Shown here: one piece after another, positions 17,839 to 25,919 of the stretch
How positions within the stretch are numbered: position 1 is the first letter of the stretch
Layout of the letters: every line of letters begins with the position of its first letter
Source of the DNA: Psychrobacter namhaensis
GTDB lineage: Bacteria; Pseudomonadota; Gammaproteobacteria; Pseudomonadales; Moraxellaceae
Assembly (NCBI RefSeq): GCF_016107545.1
Contig: NZ_JABASS010000008.1
Location: 1-64,000, forward strand
Direction of reading: 5' to 3'
DNA length: 64,000 nt
Notes under the pieces: model-generated
Told to the model about the DNA's origin: nothing
Seen by the model: only the letters and a program-made list of their open reading frames with translations
Databases searched by the model: none
Position numbers and translations under genes: made by a program

Positions 17839-18687
17839 CTAATCTTTTGGTTGTAGCTCGACTACTTGCCCACGTACCCCAATACTGTCATCGCTCATCA
17901 GACAGACGTAGCCTGCCATGATGTCTTCAGGCGTTTTCAGGCTCATAGGATTCTCACCAGGATACGCATGGGCGCGCATATTGGTACGCGTGCCACCAGG
18001 ATTGACGCAGTTAAAGCGTAAGTTTGTGGTATTTTGCGTTTCTTGAGTAAATATATCGCTCATACCTTCCACCGCTTGCTTTGAGAGCGCATAAGCACCC
18101 CAAAAAGCGCGAGGATGTGTACCAACCGTGCTAGACGTAAAGACGATAGAGCCATTAGCAGCGTCTTTAAGTAGCGGTAGTAGCGCTTGGGTGAGCATAA
18201 AGGTCGCGGTAAAGTTAACCTTCATCACTTGGGCAAACGTGTCAACGTCGTACATCTCAAGCGGTGTCAGCTGTCCTAGCATCCCAGCATTGTGCAAGAT
18301 ACCATCCAACTGTCCGACTTCTTTGTGTATCAGGCCTTCTAGCTGTTGCATTTCGGCATAGGTGGCGCCTTCTAAGTTCATCGGCAGCATGGCTGGTTGC
18401 TTGCCACCAAAGCTCTCAATTTCATCATAGACGTACTCAAGCTTACTGCTGGTACGTCCCAATAGCAAAACAGTAGCACCATAACGAGCATAGGTTAACG
18501 CTGCTACACGACCAATACCATCACCTGCACCCGTCACCAAAATAGTTTTACCATCTAGACAGTTATTAGGTGGCACAAAACTACGAATGTCCTCATGAGT
18601 TAAAGGTTGCACAGAGTTTTGGGCGGTTGGTTGATTGTCGGCCTGCTGAGCTGGCGGATTGGTAGGGTTACTCATGTTGTCACTCAT
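17839..18687 (-). CDS. yciK: short-chain dehydrogenase/reductase, YciK family
   Basis: 282 residues. Classical SDR: cofactor motif TGAGDGIGRVAA after a KTILV strand, NAG in ILHNAGMLG, catalytic Ser in SIVFTSSTVG, and Tyr-x3-Lys in YALSKQ. The N-terminal 30 residues are a Gln/Pro/Asn-rich extension before the fold (opening QPLTHEDIRSFVPP). The substrate of YciK is not established. It is the last gene of a leftward ubiG-mupP-yciK run, the same order as in pseudomonads, which supports the subfamily call. Gap to mupP is 87 bp. Confidence 0.88.
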   Translation of the reverse strand: MSDNMSNPTNPPAQQADNQPTAQNSVQPLTHEDIRSFVPPNNCLDGKTILVTGAGDGIGRVAALTYARYGATVLLLGRTSSKLEYVYDEIESFGGKQPAMLPMNLEGATYAEMQQLEGLIHKEVGQLDGILHNAGMLGQLTPLEMYDVDTFAQVMKVNFTATFMLTQALLPLLKDAANGSIVFTSSTVGTHPRAFWGAYALSKQAVEGMSDIFTQETQNTTNLRFNCVNPGGTRTNMRAHAYPGENPMSLKTPEDIMAGYVCLMSDDSIGVRGQVVELQPKD

Positions 18688-18774
18688 GTTATTACTCGCG
18701 GCTTATCGTTTTATAGTTGGGGTGCAAAATAGCGATGCCCGCTAATGGAAAATACGGATTTATAGTGGATTGGT

Positions 18775-19485
18775 TTATAGATATTCAAATTTACCAGAAG
18801 ACAGCAACAACTTATTTAACTGCTCAGGAGTATCGACAATATGGTCAGCGCCCCATTTCTTTAGGTTTTTTTGATCTTCAGAAGGAATATAACCATAAGC
18901 GGCTAAAATCGTTGGCATACCTGCCGCATTACCCGCTTCGATATCCCGTATATGATCGCCGACATAAAGGACGCAACCAGCCGCACCGCGCGGGATACCA
19001 AGCTTCTCTAAGGCCATATACATCGGCTCTGGGTCAGGTTTGGAGCGCGACACATCATCAGGGCAGACCAAAGCGGCACAGCGCTCATCTAACTGCATGA
19101 TGCTTAGTAGCTGCTCTGCCAAATAACGCGGCTTGTTGGTGACGATACCCCACGGCACGCCTTTTTCTTCAAGAGTCGTCAATACCTCTTCTAACTCATT
19201 AAACACACAACTATCGACACATATCGCGGCTTCGTAGTCGTCTAAAAACTGCTGGCGAAAACTAAGTAACGCGTCCTCACTGACCTCAAGTTGGTCGTTG
19301 TGTCGTAGCATCAACTGCACCATGGCCGACGCACCCGCCGAGACTTGCTCACGGATTTCTACTTCAGATGGCGCATGCCAATCATTTTCGCGACTCATGT
19401 TACCAATGATACGAACAAAGTCAGCAGCCGTATCGATCAGTGTCCCATCAAGGTCAAATAAAACCGCTTTTACAAATTGGGCCAT
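18775..19485 (-). CDS. mupP: HAD phosphatase, probable N-acetylmuramic acid 6-phosphate phosphatase MupP
   Basis: 236 residues, HAD superfamily. Catalytic motif I is LFDLDGTLIDT (Asp11, Asp13), motif II Thr in GIVTNKPRYLAEQ, motif III Lys in SRSKPDPEPM, motif IV GDHIRDIEAG. By sequence alone it would be named phosphoglycolate phosphatase (Gph). Its location between ubiG and a YciK-type SDR matches MupP of Pseudomonas, which dephosphorylates MurNAc-6-phosphate in the AmgK-MurU peptidoglycan recycling route that bypasses MurA and lowers fosfomycin sensitivity. The MupP call is therefore from context; amgK and murU are not in this window. RBS GAGTAC-type is weak. Confidence 0.8.
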   Translation of the reverse strand: MAQFVKAVLFDLDGTLIDTAADFVRIIGNMSRENDWHAPSEVEIREQVSAGASAMVQLMLRHNDQLEVSEDALLSFRQQFLDDYEAAICVDSCVFNELEEVLTTLEEKGVPWGIVTNKPRYLAEQLLSIMQLDERCAALVCPDDVSRSKPDPEPMYMALEKLGIPRGAAGCVLYVGDHIRDIEAGNAAGMPTILAAYGYIPSEDQKNLKKWGADHIVDTPEQLNKLLLSSGKFEYL

Positions 19486-19554
19486 AATGAGTACTCTTAA
19501 AATTGATAACGTGTTTAATGAAATATGATGGCATACAAAGGGTTAAGTACAGCG

Positions 19555-20400
19555 TTAAGCCAGAGGTTTTTGTACTGCCATCATATAATTGACATCGACA
19601 TTCTGTGCCAGCCAATAGCGTTTGGTCAGTGGATTATAATGCAGACCAATGATGTCTTGCCGTGTAAAGCCAGTATTGATCGCCATCTTATCTAGCTCAG
19701 CTGGGGTAATAAATTTGGCATAGTCATGTGTGCCCCGATCAAGCAAGCGTAAGACATACTCTGCGCCAACGATGGCAAACAGATATGATTTAGGGTTACG
19801 ATTAATCGTTGATAGCACGCAAACGCCGCCTGGGGCTAATAGCTCAAAACAAGCCTGCACAATCGAGCTTGGATCAGGCACATGCTCTAGCATCTCCATA
19901 CAAGTCACCACATCAAATTGACCCGCATGCGTTTTTGCCAGCGCCTCAACTGGAATGTGCTGATAGCGTAACGTGTGCTCTAAACCGCTTTGCTCCGCGT
20001 GCAGCGCCGCCGCTTTTAGGTTTTCAGTACCCAAATCAATACCCGTGACATCCGCACCGCGACGTGCCATTGATTCCGACAATATACCGCCGCCACAGCC
20101 AACATCAAGCACCTTTTTGCCAGTAAGTCCCGTCGTCGCCGTTCTATGGACATCTTGACGAGCGTTGTCGTGTTGATAACCGCGCTTGACGTTTTCCTCT
20201 ATCCAATTTAAACGGAGCGGGTTGATTTCATGCAAGGTCGCAAACGCGCCAGTATTGCTCCACCACTCACTAGCCAACTTGTTAAATTTTTCAACTTCGC
20301 TAGGATCTACATTGATGGCAGTTGTTGTATGATCTGTCTCATTGAGATTGCTGTTCGCGGGCTCCTCCGAAGAAGGCGCAGAAGATAGAGCTGAGCTCAT
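19555..20400 (-). CDS. ubiG: ubiquinone biosynthesis O-methyltransferase UbiG
   Basis: 281 residues. SAM-dependent methyltransferase carrying out both O-methylations of ubiquinone synthesis at the inner membrane. SAM motif I is VLDVGCGGGILSESMARRGADVTGIDLG; other family marks are EVEKFNKLASEWWS near the N-terminus, HIPVEALA, VTCMEMLEHVPDP and LSTINRNPKSYL. It carries about 40 extra N-terminal residues (Ser/Asn/Thr rich) relative to E. coli UbiG. First gene of the ubiG-mupP-yciK run. Confidence 0.95.
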   Translation of the reverse strand: MSSALSSAPSSEEPANSNLNETDHTTTAINVDPSEVEKFNKLASEWWSNTGAFATLHEINPLRLNWIEENVKRGYQHDNARQDVHRTATTGLTGKKVLDVGCGGGILSESMARRGADVTGIDLGTENLKAAALHAEQSGLEHTLRYQHIPVEALAKTHAGQFDVVTCMEMLEHVPDPSSIVQACFELLAPGGVCVLSTINRNPKSYLFAIVGAEYVLRLLDRGTHDYAKFITPAELDKMAINTGFTRQDIIGLHYNPLTKRYWLAQNVDVNYMMAVQKPLA

Positions 20401-20928
20401 AGCGTTTTTCCTTTATGGTCATTATCATTATTATCATATAAAGTGCACAATTATGTGAGCAATATTAGCATGAGAGCGGCCACTTTGTCGTGCGTACATC
20501 GTCACCGATTGTGAATAGCTTAAACGCTTATAACGTCTGTCACGCTTATAAGAAGTACGCTAGAAAAAATCGTACCAGGAGTAGGTTATATCAATGTATC
20601 GATTTTAGCGGTCTTCGGCTGTAGTGACTCTCTGACACCATTCAAATACCGGACAATAATTTTTTTGAAAAAATACAATCGAAAACGAGCAAAACTCAGA
20701 CTGAATTAAGGTAAGAGACCATAAGAAATATCCCTTAAATAATAGCTCACAGCTTTACAACCATCAGTTAAGAATCGGATTCACAAGCGCATAGGTTTTA
20801 CGTTATCATAGGCAGTACACTATTGTCGTTTTGATACGCTGTTTATCGCTCGATAATACTTGACGCTCTATCGTTTATGCATTTAAAACCCTAACGAACC
20901 CTAAGTCTTCACACCTCAAGGATAAAGT
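20401..20928. other. 528-bp divergent region between ubiG and dsbA
   Basis: Holds the promoters of ubiG (leftward) and dsbA (rightward). No ORF, tRNA or strong palindrome. Two GATAAT-type hexamers near 20419-20440 recall a Fur site but lack the inverted third hexamer. Confidence 0.4.
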
Positions 20929-21549
20929 ATGAAACGTGTCATCACACTGACTGGTCTGGCCATGGCCATTGGACTTGCCACTATGGGCGCACAAGCTGCG
21001 GACTATGTCGCTGGAAAAGACTATCGCGTGCTAGACAATCCAGAAAAAATCAGCGGTGATGCTATCATTGTTCGTGAGTTTTTCTGGTACGGTTGCCCCC
21101 ATTGTAATGTTCTTAATCCGCATATGGAAAAATGGGCAAAAACCAAAGACAAAGATGTGGCATTTTTTAAAACGCCAGCCGCGCTTAATCCTGTTTGGGA
21201 AGCCAACGCTCGTGGCTTTTATGCCGCTCAGCTACTAGGGTACGAAGACAAAACGCATGACGCCCTATTTGATGCCATTCACAAAGATGGCAAAAAGCTG
21301 TTTGATCAATCCTCATTGAGCAAATGGTACGCATCAAAGGGTGTTAATGAAAAGAAATTTAACAGTCTTTATAACTCATTTGCTGTGGGAACAAAAATCG
21401 GCCGCTCACAAGCAGGCGCTAAACGCTACCAGCTTTCTGGCGTACCAGCAGTAGTCGTCCAAGGCAAATACGTGGTGACTGGTGAAAGTGCTAAAGTACC
21501 CAAAGTCGTTGATTATTTAGTCGATAAAGCCCGCGCTGAAAAGAAATAA
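20929..21549 (+). CDS. dsbA: periplasmic thiol:disulfide oxidoreductase DsbA
   Basis: 206 residues with signal peptide cleaved after AQA (residue 23). Thioredoxin-fold oxidase that introduces disulfides into exported proteins and is reoxidised by DsbB. The active site is Cys56-Pro-His-Cys59 in FFWYGCPHCN, the DsbA-type dipeptide, and the cis-proline loop is GVPAVVVQGKYVV. The helical insertion between them has the expected length. AAGGA precedes the ATG. Monocistronic with its own terminator; several cysteine-containing exported proteins in this window are possible clients. Confidence 0.94.
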   Translation: MKRVITLTGLAMAIGLATMGAQAADYVAGKDYRVLDNPEKISGDAIIVREFFWYGCPHCNVLNPHMEKWAKTKDKDVAFFKTPAALNPVWEANARGFYAAQLLGYEDKTHDALFDAIHKDGKKLFDQSSLSKWYASKGVNEKKFNSLYNSFAVGTKIGRSQAGAKRYQLSGVPAVVVQGKYVVTGESAKVPKVVDYLVDKARAEKK

Positions 21550-21596
21550 TCCAGCCTTCCTTAAGTATTTGAGATGCGTTTATCAGTCAAGGTCAA

Positions 21597-21626
21597 AAAA
21601 GCCAATCATTCAATGATTGGCTTTTC
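21597..21626. terminator. bidirectional terminator after dsbA
   Basis: Stem AAAAGCCAATCAT / ATGATTGGCTTTT with a three-base loop, followed by a short T-tract. It can also serve the convergent darP gene. Confidence 0.85.
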
Positions 21627-21731
21627 GTATTTTAGTACACCAGCAACAGTCATGAGGTCATCTGGCTCAATCGCAAACCAAACCACCCTATCATCTAATC
21701 ACTGACACTTCTAATCACTGGCGTTTTATCG

Positions 21732-22244
21732 TTACTTCTTTAATTGCGATAAAATAGCCACTTCACGAATATAACTCGCCAAATCTTCTTTTGACTCTGC
21801 CATGAGCTCATCATCTTGCGTGTGTTTGGCGTATTCAATCCACAGTAGCAACTGATACATACTGTTGTGTTCAGAGGCTTTGTACTGCTTGACAAACTGT
21901 TTGAGCGTTCCTTCATCATTGATGTTGAGGCGCTCATACCAGCTTTCTATCTTTGAGATTTGCTCTTTTGGAAAATATGCATCAAACAACGCTTTTACCA
22001 ATTCGTGGCGATTTTCTTCGCTGATAAGCTTGCCGACCCGCTTGGTCTGGCGATTACGCGCATTGGCACTGGTAATATCAGCCAACGCCATCAACTCTGC
22101 CATAAAATAATCACTAGCTGGCAAGTTTTTTAGCTGCTTTTTCGATAAGCTGGCAAGCGGTATCGATAATTGTTGCAAGCGCTCATGGGCTTTTTTGAGT
22201 TCTGTGCGCGAAACGCGCATATCCTGTTCTGACCAGTCAATCAT
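21732..22244 (-). CDS. darP: DarP (YjgA, DUF615) 50S ribosome-associated assembly factor
   Basis: 170 residues. DarP binds late 50S precursors near the peptidyl transferase centre. The family pattern is seen: an N-terminal SRTELKKAHERLQQL, then LPASDYFMAELMALADITS, ARNRQTKRVGKLI, and a C-terminal EYAKHTQDDELMAES-type helix. All-helical, strongly basic and acidic alternation, cytoplasmic. It lies 57 bp behind rapZ on the same strand and is the last gene of the leftward panBC-rapZ-darP stretch; convergent with dsbA. Confidence 0.88.
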   Translation of the reverse strand: MIDWSEQDMRVSRTELKKAHERLQQLSIPLASLSKKQLKNLPASDYFMAELMALADITSANARNRQTKRVGKLISEENRHELVKALFDAYFPKEQISKIESWYERLNINDEGTLKQFVKQYKASEHNSMYQLLLWIEYAKHTQDDELMAESKEDLASYIREVAILSQLKK

Positions 22245-22301
22245 AAAAGCTTTCCAAAATAATAAATAATAAAATTAATAGTTTTTGATGACTACCAATA
22301 A

Positions 22302-23270
22302 CTACCAACGATCTTTTTCACGGTGCTTTGCCAGCACTTTTATACCTTGCGGCATAGCATCGGCAAGACGACGCTGTAAATTATCGGTGATGAATACTGA
22401 ACGATGCTTACCACCTGTGCAACCAATCGCCACTGTCACCGTGTGACGATTATTGTGTAAAAACTCTGGCAACCAGCGTGTTAAAAATTTATCGATATCA
22501 TCCGTCATCTCCGCCACTTCTGGACAATCTGCAAAAAAGGCGGCAACTTCTGCATCCAGACCTGTCGCCGTGCGTAGCTCAGGATTCCAATGGGGGTTGG
22601 GCAATATCCTCACATCGAACACAAAATCAGCATCGATAGGACTGCCGTATTTAAAGCCAAAAGACAGCAAGTTAATGACAATTTGATTGTCGACGCCGAC
22701 ATACTCACGTAAGTTATTTTTTAACTGGTGGATATTCAGATTGCTGGTGTCAATTCTGATATCGGCGTATCCGGCGATCGGTTCTAACAGCTCACTCTCT
22801 TTTTTGATCGCAGCAGGAAGATTAAAAGCCACATACTTTGCGATGTCGCTATTTTCCTCCTGCAACATCAAAGGATGTACACGGCGAGTCGCACTAAAGC
22901 GTGCTATCAACGTACTCTCTTGTGCCGTCACGTATATCATATTTACCGCATGTGTCCCATATGTCTGTCTTAGGGACTCATGCATCTCTGCAAAACTGGA
23001 CAGATCAGCACGTGGTGTGCGGATATCGACGCCGAGTGCCACACGGCGAATCCCACTTACATTGACCAGTTTATGGGCAGCGCTGGGTAATAAAGATAAT
23101 GGCAGATTATCAATAGAGTAATACCCTAGATCTTCTAACACATTCAGTACTGAGGTCTTACCTGATCCTGACAGACCGGATACAACTAAAATACTGAGCG
23201 TATCGGCAGGTGCGGATGTATCTGCTACCTGCCTGTCCTGATCGTTACTGTTATCCTGACTTACGTCCAT
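22302..23270 (-). CDS. rapZ: RNase adapter protein / nucleotide-binding protein RapZ
   Basis: 322 residues. In enterobacteria RapZ delivers the sRNA GlmZ to RNase E and controls glucosamine-6-phosphate synthesis; in other lineages the family (YvcJ) has a less clear role. Walker A GLSGSGKTS is at 32-40, Walker B-like ALGVDIRTPR follows, and the C-terminal effector-binding domain ends with VAIGCTGGKHRSVFI and LAKHREKDRW. It has about 25 extra N-terminal residues, acidic and Ser/Asp rich. No ptsN or rpoN neighbour is present here, unlike in E. coli. Located between panC and darP. Confidence 0.93.
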   Translation of the reverse strand: MDVSQDNSNDQDRQVADTSAPADTLSILVVSGLSGSGKTSVLNVLEDLGYYSIDNLPLSLLPSAAHKLVNVSGIRRVALGVDIRTPRADLSSFAEMHESLRQTYGTHAVNMIYVTAQESTLIARFSATRRVHPLMLQEENSDIAKYVAFNLPAAIKKESELLEPIAGYADIRIDTSNLNIHQLKNNLREYVGVDNQIVINLLSFGFKYGSPIDADFVFDVRILPNPHWNPELRTATGLDAEVAAFFADCPEVAEMTDDIDKFLTRWLPEFLHNNRHTVTVAIGCTGGKHRSVFITDNLQRRLADAMPQGIKVLAKHREKDRW

Positions 23271-23336
23271 GATCCACCCACCCTAGTCCATTGCATCTTG
23301 CAAGTTACTCTGTCACAACGACTGATTTATTACCCC

Positions 23337-23368
23337 TGACTAACTGACTAACTGACTAACTGACTAAC
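23337..23368. repeat. four perfect tandem copies of an 8-bp unit at the panC stop codon
   Basis: The unit TGACTAAC repeats four times without mismatch. The panC stop codon (23356-23358) and its last three codons (minus strand) lie inside the array; each unit carries stop triplets on the minus strand. Confidence 0.9.
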
Positions 23369-24249
23369 TGGTTGTCTAACAAGCGTGCCCGTCCTAACCA
23401 AGCAGCAACCAGAATAATCAAATTCTTATTTTCTGCATTAAACATCGCACCCGTATTAACCAGCGAATCTAGCGCGTCGGTTTTTATGTCTAGATAATCA
23501 ATCGTAAAACCTGCATCAGTGATACGGTTGCGAGTTTCTGTTAATAAGGACTCAACCGCTTGCTGACTGTGCGCATTATTTTTTAACTGCTGTGCCAAAT
23601 GTTGTAGCTCTTGATGTAACACAGGTGCTATTTGACGCTCAGCTGCACTTAAGTACTGGTTGCGTGATGATAATGCCAATCCATCAGCAGCACGAACAAT
23701 AGGGGCGCCAATGATCTCAATCGGATAGCTCAAATCACGCACTAATTGCTTGATAATCGCTAACTGCTGATAATCTTTTTGTCCAAAAACAGCAACATCC
23801 GGTTGGACGATGTTAAACAACTTAGAGACCACAATACCAACGCCATCAAAATGTCCAGGACGCGACTGACCACATAATTGTGTCGTAATAGCACCAGCCA
23901 GCACAGACGTCGGCGGTGGCAAGACGGGATACATCTCATCGACAGTCGGAGCAAAAACATAGTCGGCATCTACCGTTGCCAGTTTTGCGACATCCTCATC
24001 TAGCGTACGTGGATAGCTATCAAAGTCTTCGCCTACGCCAAACTGAGTGGGATTGACAAAGATACTGACCACCACGATATCAGCCTGCTGCTTGGCAATT
24101 TTGACCAGCTCAAGATGGCCATCATGCAGATTTCCCATCGTTGGCACTAAAGCGATACGCCTGGGGCTAGCCTGTCTGTCATTTTGTGTACCACGATAAG
24201 ACTGCAAGGCTGCGCGCAGTGCTGAGATGTGCTGATAAATCATTGGCAT
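23356..24249 (-). CDS. panC: pantothenate synthetase
   Basis: 297 residues. Condenses pantoate with beta-alanine using ATP; last step of pantothenate synthesis. The nucleotidyltransferase HIGH-like motif is in PTMGNLHDGHLELV, followed by SIFVNPTQFG, the pantoate-binding VAVFGQKDYQQL, and the KMSKS-like region LALSSRNQYLS. The last codons run into the 8-bp tandem repeat at 23337-23368. Follows panB by 36 bp on the same strand, a classic panBC pair. ATG 24249 is preceded by AGAAGAA; a second in-frame ATG lies two codons on. Confidence 0.95.
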   Translation of the reverse strand: MPMIYQHISALRAALQSYRGTQNDRQASPRRIALVPTMGNLHDGHLELVKIAKQQADIVVVSIFVNPTQFGVGEDFDSYPRTLDEDVAKLATVDADYVFAPTVDEMYPVLPPPTSVLAGAITTQLCGQSRPGHFDGVGIVVSKLFNIVQPDVAVFGQKDYQQLAIIKQLVRDLSYPIEIIGAPIVRAADGLALSSRNQYLSAAERQIAPVLHQELQHLAQQLKNNAHSQQAVESLLTETRNRITDAGFTIDYLDIKTDALDSLVNTGAMFNAENKNLIILVAAWLGRARLLDNQLVS

Positions 24250-24285
24250 GGTTCAATATTCTTCTATTTCAAATCTTGCATAAGA

Positions 24286-25086
24286 TTAGCTAAATTGGTG
24301 CTGTTCAGTGGGAAAAGAGCCTTCGCGTACGGACTGCTGATAAAGCGTGAAGGCACCCTCGATGCTGCGTTCAGTATTACGCTCATCCGTCAAAAAATCA
24401 TGTACAAAGCGTGGGACACGGCCATGGACCATACCTAGCATGTCATGCATCACCAGTACTTGGCCATCTGTGTCTGCGCCAGCGCCAATCCCAATCACAG
24501 GTACGGCTACCGCCTCTGTCACTACTTTAGCAAGTTCAGCTGGCACGCATTCTAGTACCAACAACGCTGCACCAGCAGCGACGACCGCTTTGGCATCCGC
24601 TAGTAACTTATCAGCCGCTTCGTCACCGCGACCTTGGATTTTATAACCGCCAAAGACATTGACCAATTGCGGCGTCAAGCCTAAATGCACACAAGTTGGC
24701 GTGCCCGCTTGTGCTAAGGTTGTGACCAATTCACAAAGCTCACTACCCCCCTCGACTTTAATCACATGGGCGCCTGCTTGCATCAACCGGCGACTATTGG
24801 TCACGGCTTCTGGCAACGTCACATAGCTCATAAAGGGCAGGTCCGCTAAAATCAAAGCGTGCTTATTACTACGGGCAATATTGGCAGTGTGATAAGCCAT
24901 ATCGTCGACGGTCACGGGCAACGTTGAATCGTGACCTTGTACCACCATACCCAAACTATCACCAATTAAAATCGTATCAATCTGCGCCTTGTCCATCATC
25001 CGTGCAAACATTGAGTCATAGCACGTCAAGCAAGTAAACTTGGTACCGTCTTTTTTAAATTTATTTAAAGTAGATAACGTCGTCAT
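24286..25086 (-). CDS. panB: 3-methyl-2-oxobutanoate hydroxymethyltransferase
   Basis: 266 residues, the family length. Transfers the hydroxymethyl group from 5,10-methylenetetrahydrofolate to 2-oxoisovalerate to give ketopantoate. Signature segments: KKDGTKFTCLTCYD at the start, ILIGDSLGMVVQGHD (metal and substrate loop), ILADLPFMSY, VKVEGG-type loop (HVIKVEGGSE), and IGIGAGADTDGQVLVMHD with the conserved catalytic Glu region LLVLECVPAEL. Transcribed with panC; folK and pcnB lie upstream on the same strand, a grouping common in gammaproteobacteria that links folate and pantothenate synthesis. Confidence 0.96.
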   Translation of the reverse strand: MTTLSTLNKFKKDGTKFTCLTCYDSMFARMMDKAQIDTILIGDSLGMVVQGHDSTLPVTVDDMAYHTANIARSNKHALILADLPFMSYVTLPEAVTNSRRLMQAGAHVIKVEGGSELCELVTTLAQAGTPTCVHLGLTPQLVNVFGGYKIQGRGDEAADKLLADAKAVVAAGAALLVLECVPAELAKVVTEAVAVPVIGIGAGADTDGQVLVMHDMLGMVHGRVPRFVHDFLTDERNTERSIEGAFTLYQQSVREGSFPTEQHQFS

Positions 25087-25298
25087 ATGACCCTCAATTA
25101 ATCTGTGCTGCCTTAAACTATCAATACCCTAACTGTAGGCGGCTTACTTTAAAACCGATACAGCGCGACCGGAATGCACTTTCTGTCGCTTCTGTGATAG
25201 CAGCAAGCAAGGGAGTTTATACCAATCGCGCGTGGCTACTAACATATCGATTTTATTTCGAACGGACTATATCATTTTTCCTATGATTAAAAAGCTGA

Positions 25299-25874
25299 TC
25301 AGGAACTTGATAACCGTTTTAAGTCTGTCCAATCTGTACTCTTTGGGTACTCATCTATTGGTTTTCCTGCGATGGCTAGGTTTGGCGCCAATTCTAAGAG
25401 CGGTATCAATACAAAATTACGCTCAGGCAATCCAGCATGCGGTATCGTTAGCTTAGGATCCATCATTTGTGTGTCGCCGTACAACAAAATATCCACGTCA
25501 AGACTACGCTCGCCCCAACGTCTCAAGCGCGCACGCTTTGCCTGCTGTTCTAACTGCTGGCAAAACGCAAGTAACTCAAACGCTGTCAGCGTCGTCTCAA
25601 AACCAGTCACTGCATTGATAAAATCAGGCTGATCTTGCGGCCCCATAGGTGCTGATGCATAAAATGAAGACACGCTAACTTTTCGTATCTGCTTATGGTC
25701 TCGCATGCCTGCCACTGCTTGCTGCAAGTGCTCTATAGGTGAACCCAGCTCATTAGATAGATTACTACCCAAGCTCGCATAGCAGGTCACCCAAGTACCA
25801 TTAACCGCACTACTATCGCTAACGGAAGCAGGTTTTTTGTTGCCCGACACGGCATTATTGTCAAAGCTACTCAT
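25299..25874 (-). CDS. folK: 2-amino-4-hydroxy-6-hydroxymethyldihydropteridine pyrophosphokinase
   Basis: 191 residues. HPPK activates the pterin for dihydropteroate synthesis. Motifs: YASLGSNLSNELG at the N-terminus, SSFYASAPMGPQDQPDFINAV, the signature RRWGERSLDVDILLYG (Mg-binding Asp pair), and IPHAGLPERNFVLIPLLELAP. About 25 residues longer at the N-terminus than E. coli FolK, the addition being Ser/Asn/Ala rich. Lies 45 bp behind pcnB, as in E. coli. Confidence 0.95.
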   Translation of the reverse strand: MSSFDNNAVSGNKKPASVSDSSAVNGTWVTCYASLGSNLSNELGSPIEHLQQAVAGMRDHKQIRKVSVSSFYASAPMGPQDQPDFINAVTGFETTLTAFELLAFCQQLEQQAKRARLRRWGERSLDVDILLYGDTQMMDPKLTIPHAGLPERNFVLIPLLELAPNLAIAGKPIDEYPKSTDWTDLKRLSSS

Positions 25875-25919
25875 CGTTTTATCACTTTACTCACCTATCT
25901 GTACTCTACACTAATGACA

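Noticed and set aside
20419-20440. Fur-box-like GATAAT repeats upstream of ubiG
   Set aside because: Only two direct hexamers with a three-base gap and no inverted third hexamer; expected by chance in AT-rich DNA.
21693-21720. Short direct duplication CTAATCACTG near the darP stop
   Set aside because: About ten bases, twice, in non-coding DNA; no structure or context to make it meaningful.
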